Assembly (NCBI GenBank): GCA_977006965.1
Contig: OZ345362.1
Coordinates: forward strand, 1,364,001-1,428,000
Direction: 5' to 3'
From: Phymatolithon calcareum
Lineage: Eukaryota > Rhodophyta > Florideophyceae > Hapalidiales
Length of the DNA: 64,000 nt
In this document: positions 22,258 to 31,598 of the stretch, piece by piece
Layout: each line of letters opens with the position of its first letter
How positions within the stretch are numbered: position 1 is the stretch's first letter
Program-made: the position numbers and the translations under genes
The notes under the pieces: model-generated
The model's input: the letters and a program-made list of their open reading frames with translations, nothing else
Databases searched by the model: none
Told to the model about the DNA's origin: nothing

Positions 22258-23095
22258 GTGCTCGAACAACTTCCGATGCACCATATCGAGCTGAAGTTCC
22301 CATCCCGTAGTTCAGACGATCGTGCAATTGTCACTCTCCATGTTTTGAGTATGTACCGCTCCACCAGAGATGAGCTTAATTAAGTCAATACATCCACTTG
22401 AGTAAAGGATCGATTTCTCTCTCATATCGTACTCCTGCTATAGCACTTGGTTCTCACTCGATGCGAACAGGGATCTTCTGACGCTGCCGCACCAATTTTT
22501 GCATTTTATGCTCAATCATCGTTCTCAACACCTGTGGGTTTCAGAGAGTGCAGATGTGGTGACTGCAACCTTCGCGTTACAATTCACAACCTCTTCCCAA
22601 TTTCGAGATCGAAGAAGGCTTTGAAATCTCATCTCGTGATCCGTTTCGTGCATATTTACATTTCCCTGCACACCAATGGGTACCCCATGAAGGATATGGA
22701 GCTTAGCACAGTCGTTGGATTCTTAGATATCGGTATCGAACGACAAGTGGAATGGTCCCCAACAAATTTTGCGCAACAGCCCACCCAAAGACGACGACAG
22801 CTTAACCGGTGAGCCGTTTTTTCTCAGCAATTCCTGTCTTCCCCAAACGCAATTTAGGCGTCCTGTGATGAGGATGGCATTATCTCACTCGAAATCTTAC
22901 GAGTTTGCTCTTACACATGCGCCCTACGATGTTTCACAAAATTTGTGTGTCACCACCACACATGTCGTAGTGCAATGTCAATTCGTATCATACTGATGGC
23001 CCTCGTTGTCTCCGGTTGCAATCATTGATGGCTCTGCCACCTTTTCACAGCTCTGTACCGCTTACCGGAATCCCTCCCAAGTCAACAAGTGAAGC
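22258..23095. other. Intergenic, CKS1 to DUF218 gene
   Basis: The plus-strand frame at 22447-22812 (121 codons) has no recognisable domain, no initiator context I trust and no homologous signal. I treat the stretch as the CKS1 3' flank and the promoter of the next gene. Confidence 0.35.
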
Positions 23096-23948
23096 ATGAC
23101 CAGTGCGTGGACAGGATGCACGCACGCCGTGATTGTTTGCGGACACGCCGTTTTCACTGGTGGCCCAAACTGCCATCCGGACACAGCCACAAATGACTCC
23201 AACTGGGTGCTCCAGTCATTTCAAGCCGGCGAGGGTGTCCACTATCTCCGCCACGTACGTGAACTTGCGCTCGTGTCTGTGCTCATCGCGGTCTGAGAGG
23301 GCAACATCAAAAGTTAAGCCTAACATTCGCTCTACCAAATGTTGGTGAACATAGATCGAGCGCGGAGTTCTTCTCGCCGCAGACGATCCGCGCGCCCTCC
23401 TACTTTTCAGTGGTGGACAGACCAGGGTCGGTGCACGGATCTCCGAGGCCGTAGGTTACTTGCATGCCGCTGCTGCTCACGGCTGGTGGGGTTGCCCTCA
23501 AGTCGCTGTGCGTGCTACGACAGAGGAGTTTGCACGCGACAGTTTTGAAAATGTGCTCTTTGGTATCGCCCGCTTCTTCGAGTGCGTTGGTGAATTCCCT
23601 CAGCACGTCACTGTAATCAGCTGGACTTTCAAACAGGCTCGCTTTACCAAGCACGCCGCGGCCATATGCTGGCCTGACTCTAAGTTTCACTTTGTGGGCG
23701 TTTCCAATCCTGAACCCAGCGCCCTCAAGTTTGCGCTCAATGCTGAAGAGCGCACGCTACAGAGCTTCCACTGTGACCCAACTGGAAACACCCCAGGCGG
23801 AGAGCTCCGTAAGAAGCGAGACGCACGTAATCCGACTCGCAGACAGAACGGTTATTCAGTTTCATGCCCGCTACTGACGCCTTTGTTGGCGTGGGAGGGC
23901 GATACTGCTATTCCGCCGGAGGTGGCACCTTGGGGAGGGAAAGAGTGA
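23096..23948 (+). CDS. DUF218/YdcF-like protein, two exons
   Basis: Exons 23096-23254 and 23355-23948 encode 250 residues. The 100-base intron is GTACGTG...CATAG with a CCTAAC branch-like site, phase 0. Exon 1: HAVIVCGHAVFTGG and DSNWVLQSFQAGEGVHYLRH. Exon 2: IERGVLLAADDPRALLLFSG, GQTRVGARISEAVGYL, EEFARDSFENVLFGIARF and HVTVISWTFKQARF. These match the DUF218 fold seen in bacterial YdcF/SanA and fungal homologues: a GxA start, SGGQTR loop, and ARDSFEN helix. Its substrate is unknown; bacterial members bind S-adenosylmethionine or act in envelope metabolism. No signal peptide or membrane segment is visible. It converges on eIF2B-epsilon with an 80-base gap. A decayed inverted copy lies at 31.2-31.6 kb. 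Confidence 0.85.
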
Positions 23949-24028
23949 TTGGCATTAGGAGCTGTGTTTACCTCAAAGCTTGATGCAATGTTCTCTCCCT
24001 GTTCTAGTCACAGGTACGCGTACTCTTG

Positions 24029-26143
24029 TCAGTTATCCTCCTCTTCATCCTTTTTCAGCCATTCCACAAAGGCCTTCACCTGCGGGAATGGTGAGTTTTG
24101 CTTTTGTCCAGATCTGATGGCGGCTTGCTCTTTCTCAGCCCACAAGTGGATCCCGTCCTCGTCAATGATGTCCTGATCATAGAGTACAAACAGAAGTTGT
24201 GACAGCGCATCCCCATCACGTTCGAAACATAAACTCAGCGTAGATGTCACCTCAAAGTCATGCGTTTCTTCCAGTTTGGTGTACTTCTCCACAAGGGGCA
24301 TGTACTTTTTAAATGCTGCCACAAATCCACCGTAAATGTTTTTGTCTCCGCGCGCCAGACATGCCCCCATTGTGCTTCGCGCAATGCCGATGATCACACC
24401 AGCAAGCATCTCGGCGAATGTCAGGTCATACGACAGTCGCAGAGAGTTAGCTTCAAGTATTGTGTTTTCGAGGGCAATGCGTTCAACCATGTCTCTTTCT
24501 AGAAGCTCGCACACTTCGGTGTGAAATTCAATGATGTCTTTGTCCAATGACCGGAGAAGCTGGTTAGATTCCTTGGGAACATGCCCTCCATTTTGATGCC
24601 CATAGCCATCAACTTCGCTATCGTCGTCTTCGTCAGGGACACCCGCACGCTCTTCAAGCTCATCGTCTTCATCACTTCCGTCTGCGCCGAAAAACGTATT
24701 AAGCACCTCCGGCAAGAAGAACGGGTCGCTCTTTGGAATTGGTGCCGTCACAAGACGACCAACTCCTTCGTGACCAACATCATCGATCCTAAACGCAGCC
24801 ATTTGATGAGAAATTTCCTGCACTACATCACGTTGCTCGTCGCCATCGTCGAAGTCTTGTTCTGGCGTAAATGCGCTATCTGGAAGCTTCGATAAAAGCG
24901 AAAAAGGTCTGATACCCTGAAAATCGGCACCAATGATGATGCCTTGGTCCAAAAAGCAGTTGGGCGGAATTTTTGCGCCTCGTCGAACAATGCACTGATT
25001 CGACACTATACTGTTTTCAATCACGGCATTGTCTCCAATGGATACATTGGCGCATATAATACTGTTCTCGATCAACGCACCTTCCCCCACAGACACGTTG
25101 TCACCAATGACAGAGTTGTCAAGACGGGCGCCCTTGCCGACTGCAGTGCCCCTGCCAACAACGCAGTTGCGTCCGAACCATTTCGCAGAGTGAAAAGCCT
25201 TTGCCGTCTGCTTCGTAAGACACCTTGGATCAGTACTGGGACACATATAGACATCGCCCTGAAAGTGATGCACCTGATGTGGTGCAGCCACGCTTCCGAG
25301 AGAGACAGGCAGCATCCAGCCACTGAAAATGTCGGTCGTAATTTGCACAAGCGCTGCTAAAGAGTCTATGCGTGCAGCATACTCGCCTGCCGTGGAGTCA
25401 GTGAAGTGAGCGTACATGCGGTTGCCGAGAGTTTCGGCATCACCACTATCAAGCTTTTCGCGGGTAAGAGCACGCACTCTGTCAAAATCAAAGTTATCCT
25501 TGAACTCAATAAGAATCTCTGGGGAGCACACATCAAGCCCAGTGTCCACAACGTCCGAGCAGATCTCAACAGTGCCTCCACATCCGAGTCCAGCACTCTC
25601 AGCGCGCACGTCGATGGACACGCCTGAAGTGCATCTTTCAGAGTACTTAATAAGTGTGCCGGATTTGGCCTCAACGGCGACGACGAGTCCTGATGGAATA
25701 CCCGCAGTCCCGCGACGGAAAACGGCAGTCAGCAGCCAGTTGCGGTCTTGAGCTCGGCGCGCCTTGTGTTCCGCGACCAGGCGGCCGATGTCAATGTTGA
25801 AGATCGCACCGCACCGCACGATGACAAAGTCATCTTGCGGGCGGATATCGCTTCGACTGTCAATTTCGCGTAGTGCATCCCCCTCGCCATGCCACGATGG
25901 TGAGCTCAGCTGTATAATTTTCATGCGCTGCAGGGGATCGGAGTATTCAATCTGGAGTGGCTTTGTGGACAGAACAATGGCTTCTTTTACGCCATAGCGT
26001 GCCAATGTCGAAAGTTGCCATGAGAGAACTGGTTTGGAAAATATATACTTTGTCGCAGAAAACGCAGGGAAAGAGCTGTTATCGCATTCATCTGCGAAGA
26101 CGAGTGCCTTCAACGAAAATTCAGCACCTTTTCCGCGAGTCAT
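24029..26143 (-). CDS. EIF2B5: Translation initiation factor eIF2B, epsilon subunit
   Basis: Encodes 704 residues from ATG at 26143 (AAAAATG context). The open frame extends to 26215 but only with a GTG start. Order of domains: nucleotidyltransferase-like N-terminus (KALVFADECDNSSFPAF, then SWQLSTLARYGVKEAIVLST), a left-handed beta-helix of hexapeptide repeats around residues 340-405 (VIGDNVSVGEGALIENSII), an acidic linker (about 475-510), and a C-terminal HEAT/W2 domain ending with WAEKEQAAI, FVEWLKKDEEE. This is the catalytic guanine nucleotide exchange subunit for eIF2 in the cytosol, and the W2 end carries the exchange activity. Length is close to yeast Gcd6 (712). It shares a ~300 bp upstream region with divergently read DSS1. 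Confidence 0.93.
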   Translation of the reverse strand: MTRGKGAEFSLKALVFADECDNSSFPAFSATKYIFSKPVLSWQLSTLARYGVKEAIVLSTKPLQIEYSDPLQRMKIIQLSSPSWHGEGDALREIDSRSDIRPQDDFVIVRCGAIFNIDIGRLVAEHKARRAQDRNWLLTAVFRRGTAGIPSGLVVAVEAKSGTLIKYSERCTSGVSIDVRAESAGLGCGGTVEICSDVVDTGLDVCSPEILIEFKDNFDFDRVRALTREKLDSGDAETLGNRMYAHFTDSTAGEYAARIDSLAALVQITTDIFSGWMLPVSLGSVAAPHQVHHFQGDVYMCPSTDPRCLTKQTAKAFHSAKWFGRNCVVGRGTAVGKGARLDNSVIGDNVSVGEGALIENSIICANVSIGDNAVIENSIVSNQCIVRRGAKIPPNCFLDQGIIIGADFQGIRPFSLLSKLPDSAFTPEQDFDDGDEQRDVVQEISHQMAAFRIDDVGHEGVGRLVTAPIPKSDPFFLPEVLNTFFGADGSDEDDELEERAGVPDEDDDSEVDGYGHQNGGHVPKESNQLLRSLDKDIIEFHTEVCELLERDMVERIALENTILEANSLRLSYDLTFAEMLAGVIIGIARSTMGACLARGDKNIYGGFVAAFKKYMPLVEKYTKLEETHDFEVTSTLSLCFERDGDALSQLLFVLYDQDIIDEDGIHLWAEKEQAAIRSGQKQNSPFPQVKAFVEWLKKDEEEDN

Positions 26144-26449
26144 TTTTCCTGTCCTGTCAAGGTGGCATTCGTCTTCGTAAAGATCCTTCCCAGCCTCACT
26201 ACGGTACCTGTACACAGAAATGCCCGAGGGATTCGCTGCTTGGATGTGGCTTTCGTATCAAGAACATCGTACACGTGGGCAACGTGTCCACTCTTTTCTG
26301 TGTTATCATATATACAGTCTCATGAATCTTCCAGAGTCACGCCAGAGCGTGCTCCTTCGTTTGGCCTGCACGAACAGTACATTGAAGATCGTTCAGGGCA
26401 GAGCACGGGACACAGCTAGAAAAAGGCGGTTCGGTTCTTCAGCGAAACA
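26144..26449. promoter_or_regulatory. Shared divergent promoter region of eIF2B-epsilon and DSS1
   Basis: The two start codons (26143 minus, 26450 plus) are separated by 306 bases with no other gene, so both promoters must lie here or overlap the genes. A TATATA-like stretch is at about 26308-26314. No other element could be assigned. Confidence 0.5.
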
Positions 26450-26809
26450 ATGGCCGAAAACAAAGAGACACCGGTCGCCAACGAGCAAGAGCCTGTTGTA
26501 GCTCAGGAGAAAGAGGAACCAATTGAAGCCGCGCAGCAAGACGTCCTGGAGGAAGACGATGATTTTGAGGAATTCAAGGAAGACCGTAAGTCTTGTCAAT
26601 GACAAACCTACCCCTCTTTTCGGTTGGAGAAACGACGACATCTGATAATTTTTTGTGTTTTCTTGATTTATGTAGACTGGGAGGAGACCGCGCAGAACTC
26701 AGACGAGCAGCTTGAGTGGGAGGACAACTGGGATGATGAGGAGGATGACGATGACTTTGCGAAGAAGCTCCGCAAGGAACTTCAGGATGCTTCAGGCCAG
26801 GGGCAATAA
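26450..26809 (+). CDS. SEM1: 26S proteasome subunit DSS1/SEM1, two exons
   Basis: Exons 26450-26585 and 26676-26809, with a 90-base intron (GTAAGT...TGTAG, phase 1), give 89 residues. The protein is strongly acidic with the family signatures EDDDFEEFKEDHW, then DEQLEWEDNWDDEEDDDDFA, and the C-terminal helix KKLRKELQDA. DSS1/SEM1 is a small disordered subunit of the proteasome lid; it binds ubiquitin and also acts with TREX-2 and BRCA2-type complexes. The last codons overlap an AATAAA (GGCAATAAAG), which could serve as the polyadenylation signal. Confidence 0.93.
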
Positions 26810-27073
26810 AGTCAAACTCTAACTTCTGAGAAAAATTGATTTGGAGAGCACCGTTGCTTGATATGTGATAATAAGGTCAGCATCCCGGAGAAACATAACA
26901 AATATAGAGCAACAGAGTAAACTTTACTGATACTGTCACGTCATCGACATCCAAGCCTTTGGCTCATTGACAGGCGAACCCCGCCTCCTCAAGTGCAAAA
27001 ACACTGCGCTATTTACCGCTTACCTTCGGTGGTACAAAAGGATTTTCAAAATCGCTGGCAAAGAGCAAACTAC

Positions 27074-29036
27074 TTAGCTCGCGATTTTCGCCTGAGCTTT
27101 GATCGATGACTCGATAGACTTGTACTCGTAGGTGGCATACTCTTCTCCATATTGCACGACGGATGGTTGAGATTTGAGCATCCGCGCAGCAAGAGCTTGC
27201 AAATCACTCTCGGTGACAGCGTTAATACGCTTCACAAGTTCTTCCGGCGTGACATACTTTCCAGATGAAATAATCTGACGCCCCAAGTCCTCGCAAACAA
27301 CTCCGCGGCTTTCCAGGTTCATAATCAGACTACTCTTCGTCATGGCTTTGGCTCTAGCCAACTCACCAGATGCCAACGGCTCCATAAGCTTGCCCATCTG
27401 ACCGCTCACGACTTCAATTAGGTTGTTCAAATTCGCTGGGTCGTTGCAGCTCGCATGAATTCCAAATATTCCTGTGTCCGCATAACAATGGTTAAACGCC
27501 ATTGCGGACGAAATCCAGTTGTGCCGATTCAGAATTTCGGAGTAGAGTCTGGTGTACATGCCCTTTCCTGGGCCGCCAGAGCTGAACGATCCTCCGCCGC
27601 CGAGAAGCATATGCAATACGCAGGCCGGAACGAGATCCTCATCCTGCCAGGACACTCCCTGGAAACCAATAGCAATATGCGCGGGACCATCAGCTGCTAT
27701 GGTAACAGATCCTCCAGTGTACCTGGCGGGCAGGCTACCAACACCGCTAGTTGGCAAAGAATCCAACGCAGTGGAAGCCATGCTCACGAAGTCTTCGTGA
27801 TTGACATTCGCTCCCGAAAGAACAACATTATTCGCGGTGAAGTTCTCTTTGATAAAGCTAGAGATAACACCAGGAGTCAATTGCGCCAGCTTTCTCTCCT
27901 CGGACGCAAGCGGAAGACCTGTTAAACAAGAAAGCTATCCCGGTCAGCAGCTTGAAATACAATAAAAAACGAGGCAGTAGAACTATGCGCAGAGGCTTTT
28001 CGCAAGCAAAATGAGTTTGAAAGCGATAATGCGAAAATCACAAAATAAAATAACCTCTTGCGCCTCCCACTCAGACTGAAAACCAGACTGAAGAAAATAT
28101 TACTCTTCGAGAATCCACTAGCGCATTTTCGGCCGTGCAGTCGTCCCGAAGGACAATAGGCCGCCATGCATACTCTCGATCCTCGTTTGCATCGCATTCG
28201 CGGCGACGCGCAAAACCCAGAAAGAAAGAAAAAGTTCGATACATACCGAGAGTATTTCCATGGAACGCAGCGGCATGGATCGCCTCAGTCACGCGCCCAG
28301 CTGCATCGTTCTTGAAGTCCTCAAGCTGAGCTTTTATGGCATTCGTCTGCACCTTAATTTCGTTGACAGCCATATCCCATTCCGGCGATTCCGCATCATC
28401 CACTGCTACAGCCGAAGAAAACGCAGATTCGGTCATAATGCCGACCATATCCGCCGTCTGTTCACGCAGTCCCTCGGCGCAATATGCAATAGTCTCTCGC
28501 GACGACGAAGCAGAATACAGCGCGCCTGTGCGTTCCATGTCTCTGATCATGCGGTACTTGGAGCGCTTAGTGGACCCCTTGTATGCCAGGTGCTCAAGCG
28601 CGTGCGAAATACCAGCACTGTACGGCGTCTCATTGCGGGAACCGGCACCGACGAATAATCCCAGTGCTGAAACTGGTCCGCCAAGATCCTGTGAGGCGAC
28701 GTGCACGCCATTCTGCAGTGTGGTCACCTGGACCTTGGAAGCCTTCGGCGGCGCGATTTCAACAGGATCCGGAATACCAGGAAACTTCTCCACCATTGAA
28801 GTCTCGGGGTCAAAGATGCCATGAGCTAGCTTCCACATAAGCGGGGGAGATGACGCTTTTACGGCGAAGAGCCGTTGCTGACTGGCGCGAATTTTCTGGA
28901 TGAGTTCGAATAACGCCAGTAGTCAGTATCGCCGCCACGTTCGGACAAAATAACATTGCTCCAGCCGAGCGATGGAGAGATCGACGGGAAAGATCCAAAG
29001 ACGTACCTGTCCCGACGAGCGCGGAAGCGCTCTCAT
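27074..29036 (-). CDS. PMPCA: Mitochondrial processing peptidase, alpha-type subunit, three exons
   Basis: Exons (minus strand) 29036-29007, 28895-28247 and 27918-27074; introns of 111 bases (GTACGT...CCAG with a CTGAC branch-like site) and 328 bases (GTATGT...ACAG). 507 residues. The tiny first exon (MRALPRSSGQ) joined to KIRASQQRLFAVKAS makes a basic, serine/alanine-rich mitochondrial presequence, which is why I prefer it to the ATG at 28838. M16 peptidase fold. The glycine-rich loop GGGGSFSSGGPGKGMY (about 333-348) and HGNTLGLPL are alpha-subunit hallmarks for binding presequences. Unusually, the zinc motif HALEH (108-112) plus Glu189 (H-x2-E-H-x76-E) is intact, whereas in fungal, animal and plant alpha subunits it is degenerate. 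It works with the beta subunit to remove presequences in the matrix. Confidence 0.9.
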
Positions 29037-29487
29037 AGTGGACAACATCGCGAACTATTCGCTGAGTTCTCGTCACCAAAACTGTGGGCAGCACCAAAGT
29101 TGGTGACGGGATCGGCCGAGATGCAGACCAACAGGATGGACACCAGTCCGTTCCCAAGACCAGTGCCACTCCTTGCCACACCCATCCTTCGTTGATAACA
29201 GTATGATACATAATCATTACACCAATCGAATTTTGAAAAAATAATCAAAATATTTGCAAAATCCTTTTGCCAGGAAAAAAACAGATCGCGCTGCTCACAA
29301 GAAGCCGATTTGTTAGTGGCATGTGGGCGCTATTGACCCCGCAGTCGCAATACCGAGGTGAAAGAAGACTATCGTTCGCCTATTCTTATACCTTTTACGT
29401 TGGTATTGCGACTGCGTCCGGTATCACATCTGGTCCACTCAAGAATCGAACGGCACCAAGGCGCATTTTCACCTCCACCATGTTTGC

Positions 29488-30207
29488 TGCTGCCCTATTG
29501 ACCTCAGTCCCATTGCACGCTATGTGGACTCCTGCGAATGCGCATTATATAGAAATGAGATTTACTGTGCGGTTGCTTCTTTGAGCCGCTTAATCACTCG
29601 TTCCGTGCACGAGGCGATATTGCCCTATTGTAGAAGGACCAGAACGCGCATTCAGGTTCTATTTGGCGACAATGGTACCGCCAAGGCGGCCGAAGCCTCG
29701 AAAATTTTCGAAATCTATGAAATGTTTCTCAACAAAACCGGGCTGAAGCTCACCAACGTTATCACGTATCATGCCCTTGGAATGCCGTTGAACTCCACCG
29801 AGCTCGTAGCAGCGTCGCCCTTCACAATCGTCGCCGGTTCCAATCTCACTCTCACGGGCACAACGCTAGTGGATGCCGCCACCAACGTGACCGATGCCAA
29901 GCTTACCGACATGATGAGTATCATAGCCAACGGCAGCTATGTCCACAAAGTTGATCACGTCCTTTTTCCGGCAGACGTCACCGTCACTCAAGCTACGGAG
30001 ATCCTCAAGGACGCTGACAAGAATCTTTCAAGTGACGCCCTGTCACGCTTCCCAGCTTCCTCCATTGTGCACACTGCTGACGGATACATCACGATGGCCG
30101 ATCTCACCGCTGCACATGCCGTCAAGGTTTCGGAGACCGCTCGTTTCAGCACAGTTTTCCGTTTCTCTCACAAGCAGCATCAGGGACTTCAGACGCTTGA
30201 CCGCTGA
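29488..30207 (+). pseudogene. Fasciclin (FAS1) domain protein, broken or mis-spliced
   Basis: MFAAALLTSVPLHAM at 29488 looks like a signal peptide but its frame stops at 29584. A second frame (from about 29620 to 30207) encodes the rear half of a FAS1 domain: KLTNVITYHALGMPLNSTEL, FTIVAGSNLTLTG, IIANGSYVHKVDHVLFP. The YH motif and the NGxVHxxDxVLxP ending are typical of secreted or cell-surface adhesion proteins. The front half of FAS1 (FTxFAPTNDAF) is absent. Either an unseen intron joins them or the gene is a truncated pseudogene; I favour the latter weakly. Confidence 0.5.
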
Positions 30208-31227
30208 TTCCGGTCATTCCATTACTCTGTCCCGTGCAATTTTGACGGACGTGATGTTTCTCTAATGGGTCAAGTAAAAGCTCAGCTTGTTGTAGGTCAG
30301 AAGAGGAGAATAGTATTCTGTTGCTCTGCTCTTGAACATCCTCTGAGCTATAATAATTACAACCGCGGGTTAAAAAGCCGCTTTGTGGACACAACTTTAA
30401 GGAGAAAATAGACTGCTCCGATGTGACCCCGCCGACAGGGCGCCCTCCCCTCACAAATAGTCGGATTCACAGGGCCAATTGCACCTCATATTTGAAGATT
30501 TGGATTGCACCAAAGGTGATATGTACATTGCCTTTTGGTTCGGCGGCAGTTCAGAAACTATATATACATAGTTTCTGAGCTGCCGCTTGACCAAGAGGGT
30601 CTTTCTGATGTAAAATCATCGGCGAAATTATTTACTAAAACCACAAGTCTTGTTCGTCGAGGCCTCTCATGGCGTGCTCTGGACTGGTGACCCAGGGATA
30701 GGAATGGCGAGGACATTACCGATCGCGTTCATATGGGCCTGGTGCTCGGCCTGAGTCTCACAGTGTTTGTTCTTTGATTGCCGTCTGTTCTTAGTAGAGA
30801 ACCAGAAGAATCAATCATGATTCAATCCCTGGACTTAATACAGACCGAGCGCAGTGTCAACACCAGTATAGGACTGACAGATATGGGAGATGATAATAAA
30901 TGCATGGCGGAAGAAGTCCACTCAGCCATCAACTGAAGTATTCATTGAATTGTAACTTTCCCAGTCGTTATCTGCTCATCCAAGACTATATCGCCCGAGC
31001 CTACAGCGCAGTACTATTAGAAACAAGCAATGGCATTACTTAAGACAAACCAGGAAAGCCTTGGACGAGCTTTAAAGCGAAGTGCTTGACAACTCTGCGG
31101 ATTTTGGCGCAGTGAGCCAAAACGTTCGACCTGGTGCTCAGATCTTTGCACAAATATTCAGACCACAATGATTCGTTGTCTTAGGTGTAAAAACAGTACA
31201 GGTGGACAGAGCAAAAAGACGCGAGAC
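30208..31227. other. Intergenic stretch with one hairpin, no gene
   Basis: No supported coding region. It contains the hairpin at 30543-30586. Confidence 0.4.
30543..30586. repeat. 19-bp-arm hairpin
   Basis: Arms 30543-30561 and 30568-30586 are reverse complements except for one G-T pair, with a 6-base ATATAC loop. It sits in intergenic DNA 336 bases past the FAS1 stop. Confidence 0.8.
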
Positions 31228-31598
31228 GGGTAAGAAACTGAAAGAATGTACTAACGCACTCAAAGACGCGGTCATGCCGAAGAGCAATTTTTCACACCTT
31301 TCGCGTGCGAACTCTTCTGACGTAGCCCGCGCAGCGAATTGAGGAAAACACCACCAAGCATGTGCAGCAGCGGCGTACAAGTATCTTGCGGCCTCGGAGA
31401 CCTGAGCACCGGCCCTGGTCACTCCATCGCTACGGATCGCCTGCAGCGAGAAGAACTCCACGCTCGATCTGCGTTCACCAACACTGGGTAGAGCGAATGG
31501 TAGACTTTAACTTTTTGATATTGGCCTTTCAGACCGCGATGAGCACAGACACGAGCGCAAGTTCACGTCCGTGGCGGAAATAGTGGACGCCCTTGCCG
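31228..31598 (-). pseudogene. Decayed inverted copy of the DUF218 gene, intron retained
   Basis: The reverse complement aligns with 23229-23620 across the end of exon 1, the whole intron and the first part of exon 2. Shared peptide: VSEAARYLYAAAAHAWW, then ARATSEEFARERCEKLLFG. The splice donor GTACGTG has become GGACGTG. The stretch coding LLLFSGGQ is deleted, and the copy stops before the second half of the domain. The intron is present, so the copy arose by DNA duplication, not by retroposition. A 40-base block in the intron is identical in both copies. Confidence 0.85.

Noticed and set aside
22447-22812. 121-codon frame between CKS1 and the DUF218 gene
   Set aside because: No motif and no similarity to the N-terminus of DUF218 proteins; the DUF218 gene is complete without it.
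24029-26215. Longer eIF2B-epsilon and Tudor-protein starts (26215, 37724)
   Set aside because: These begin at GTG and TTG; the first ATGs (26143, 37703) fit the families and good initiation context.
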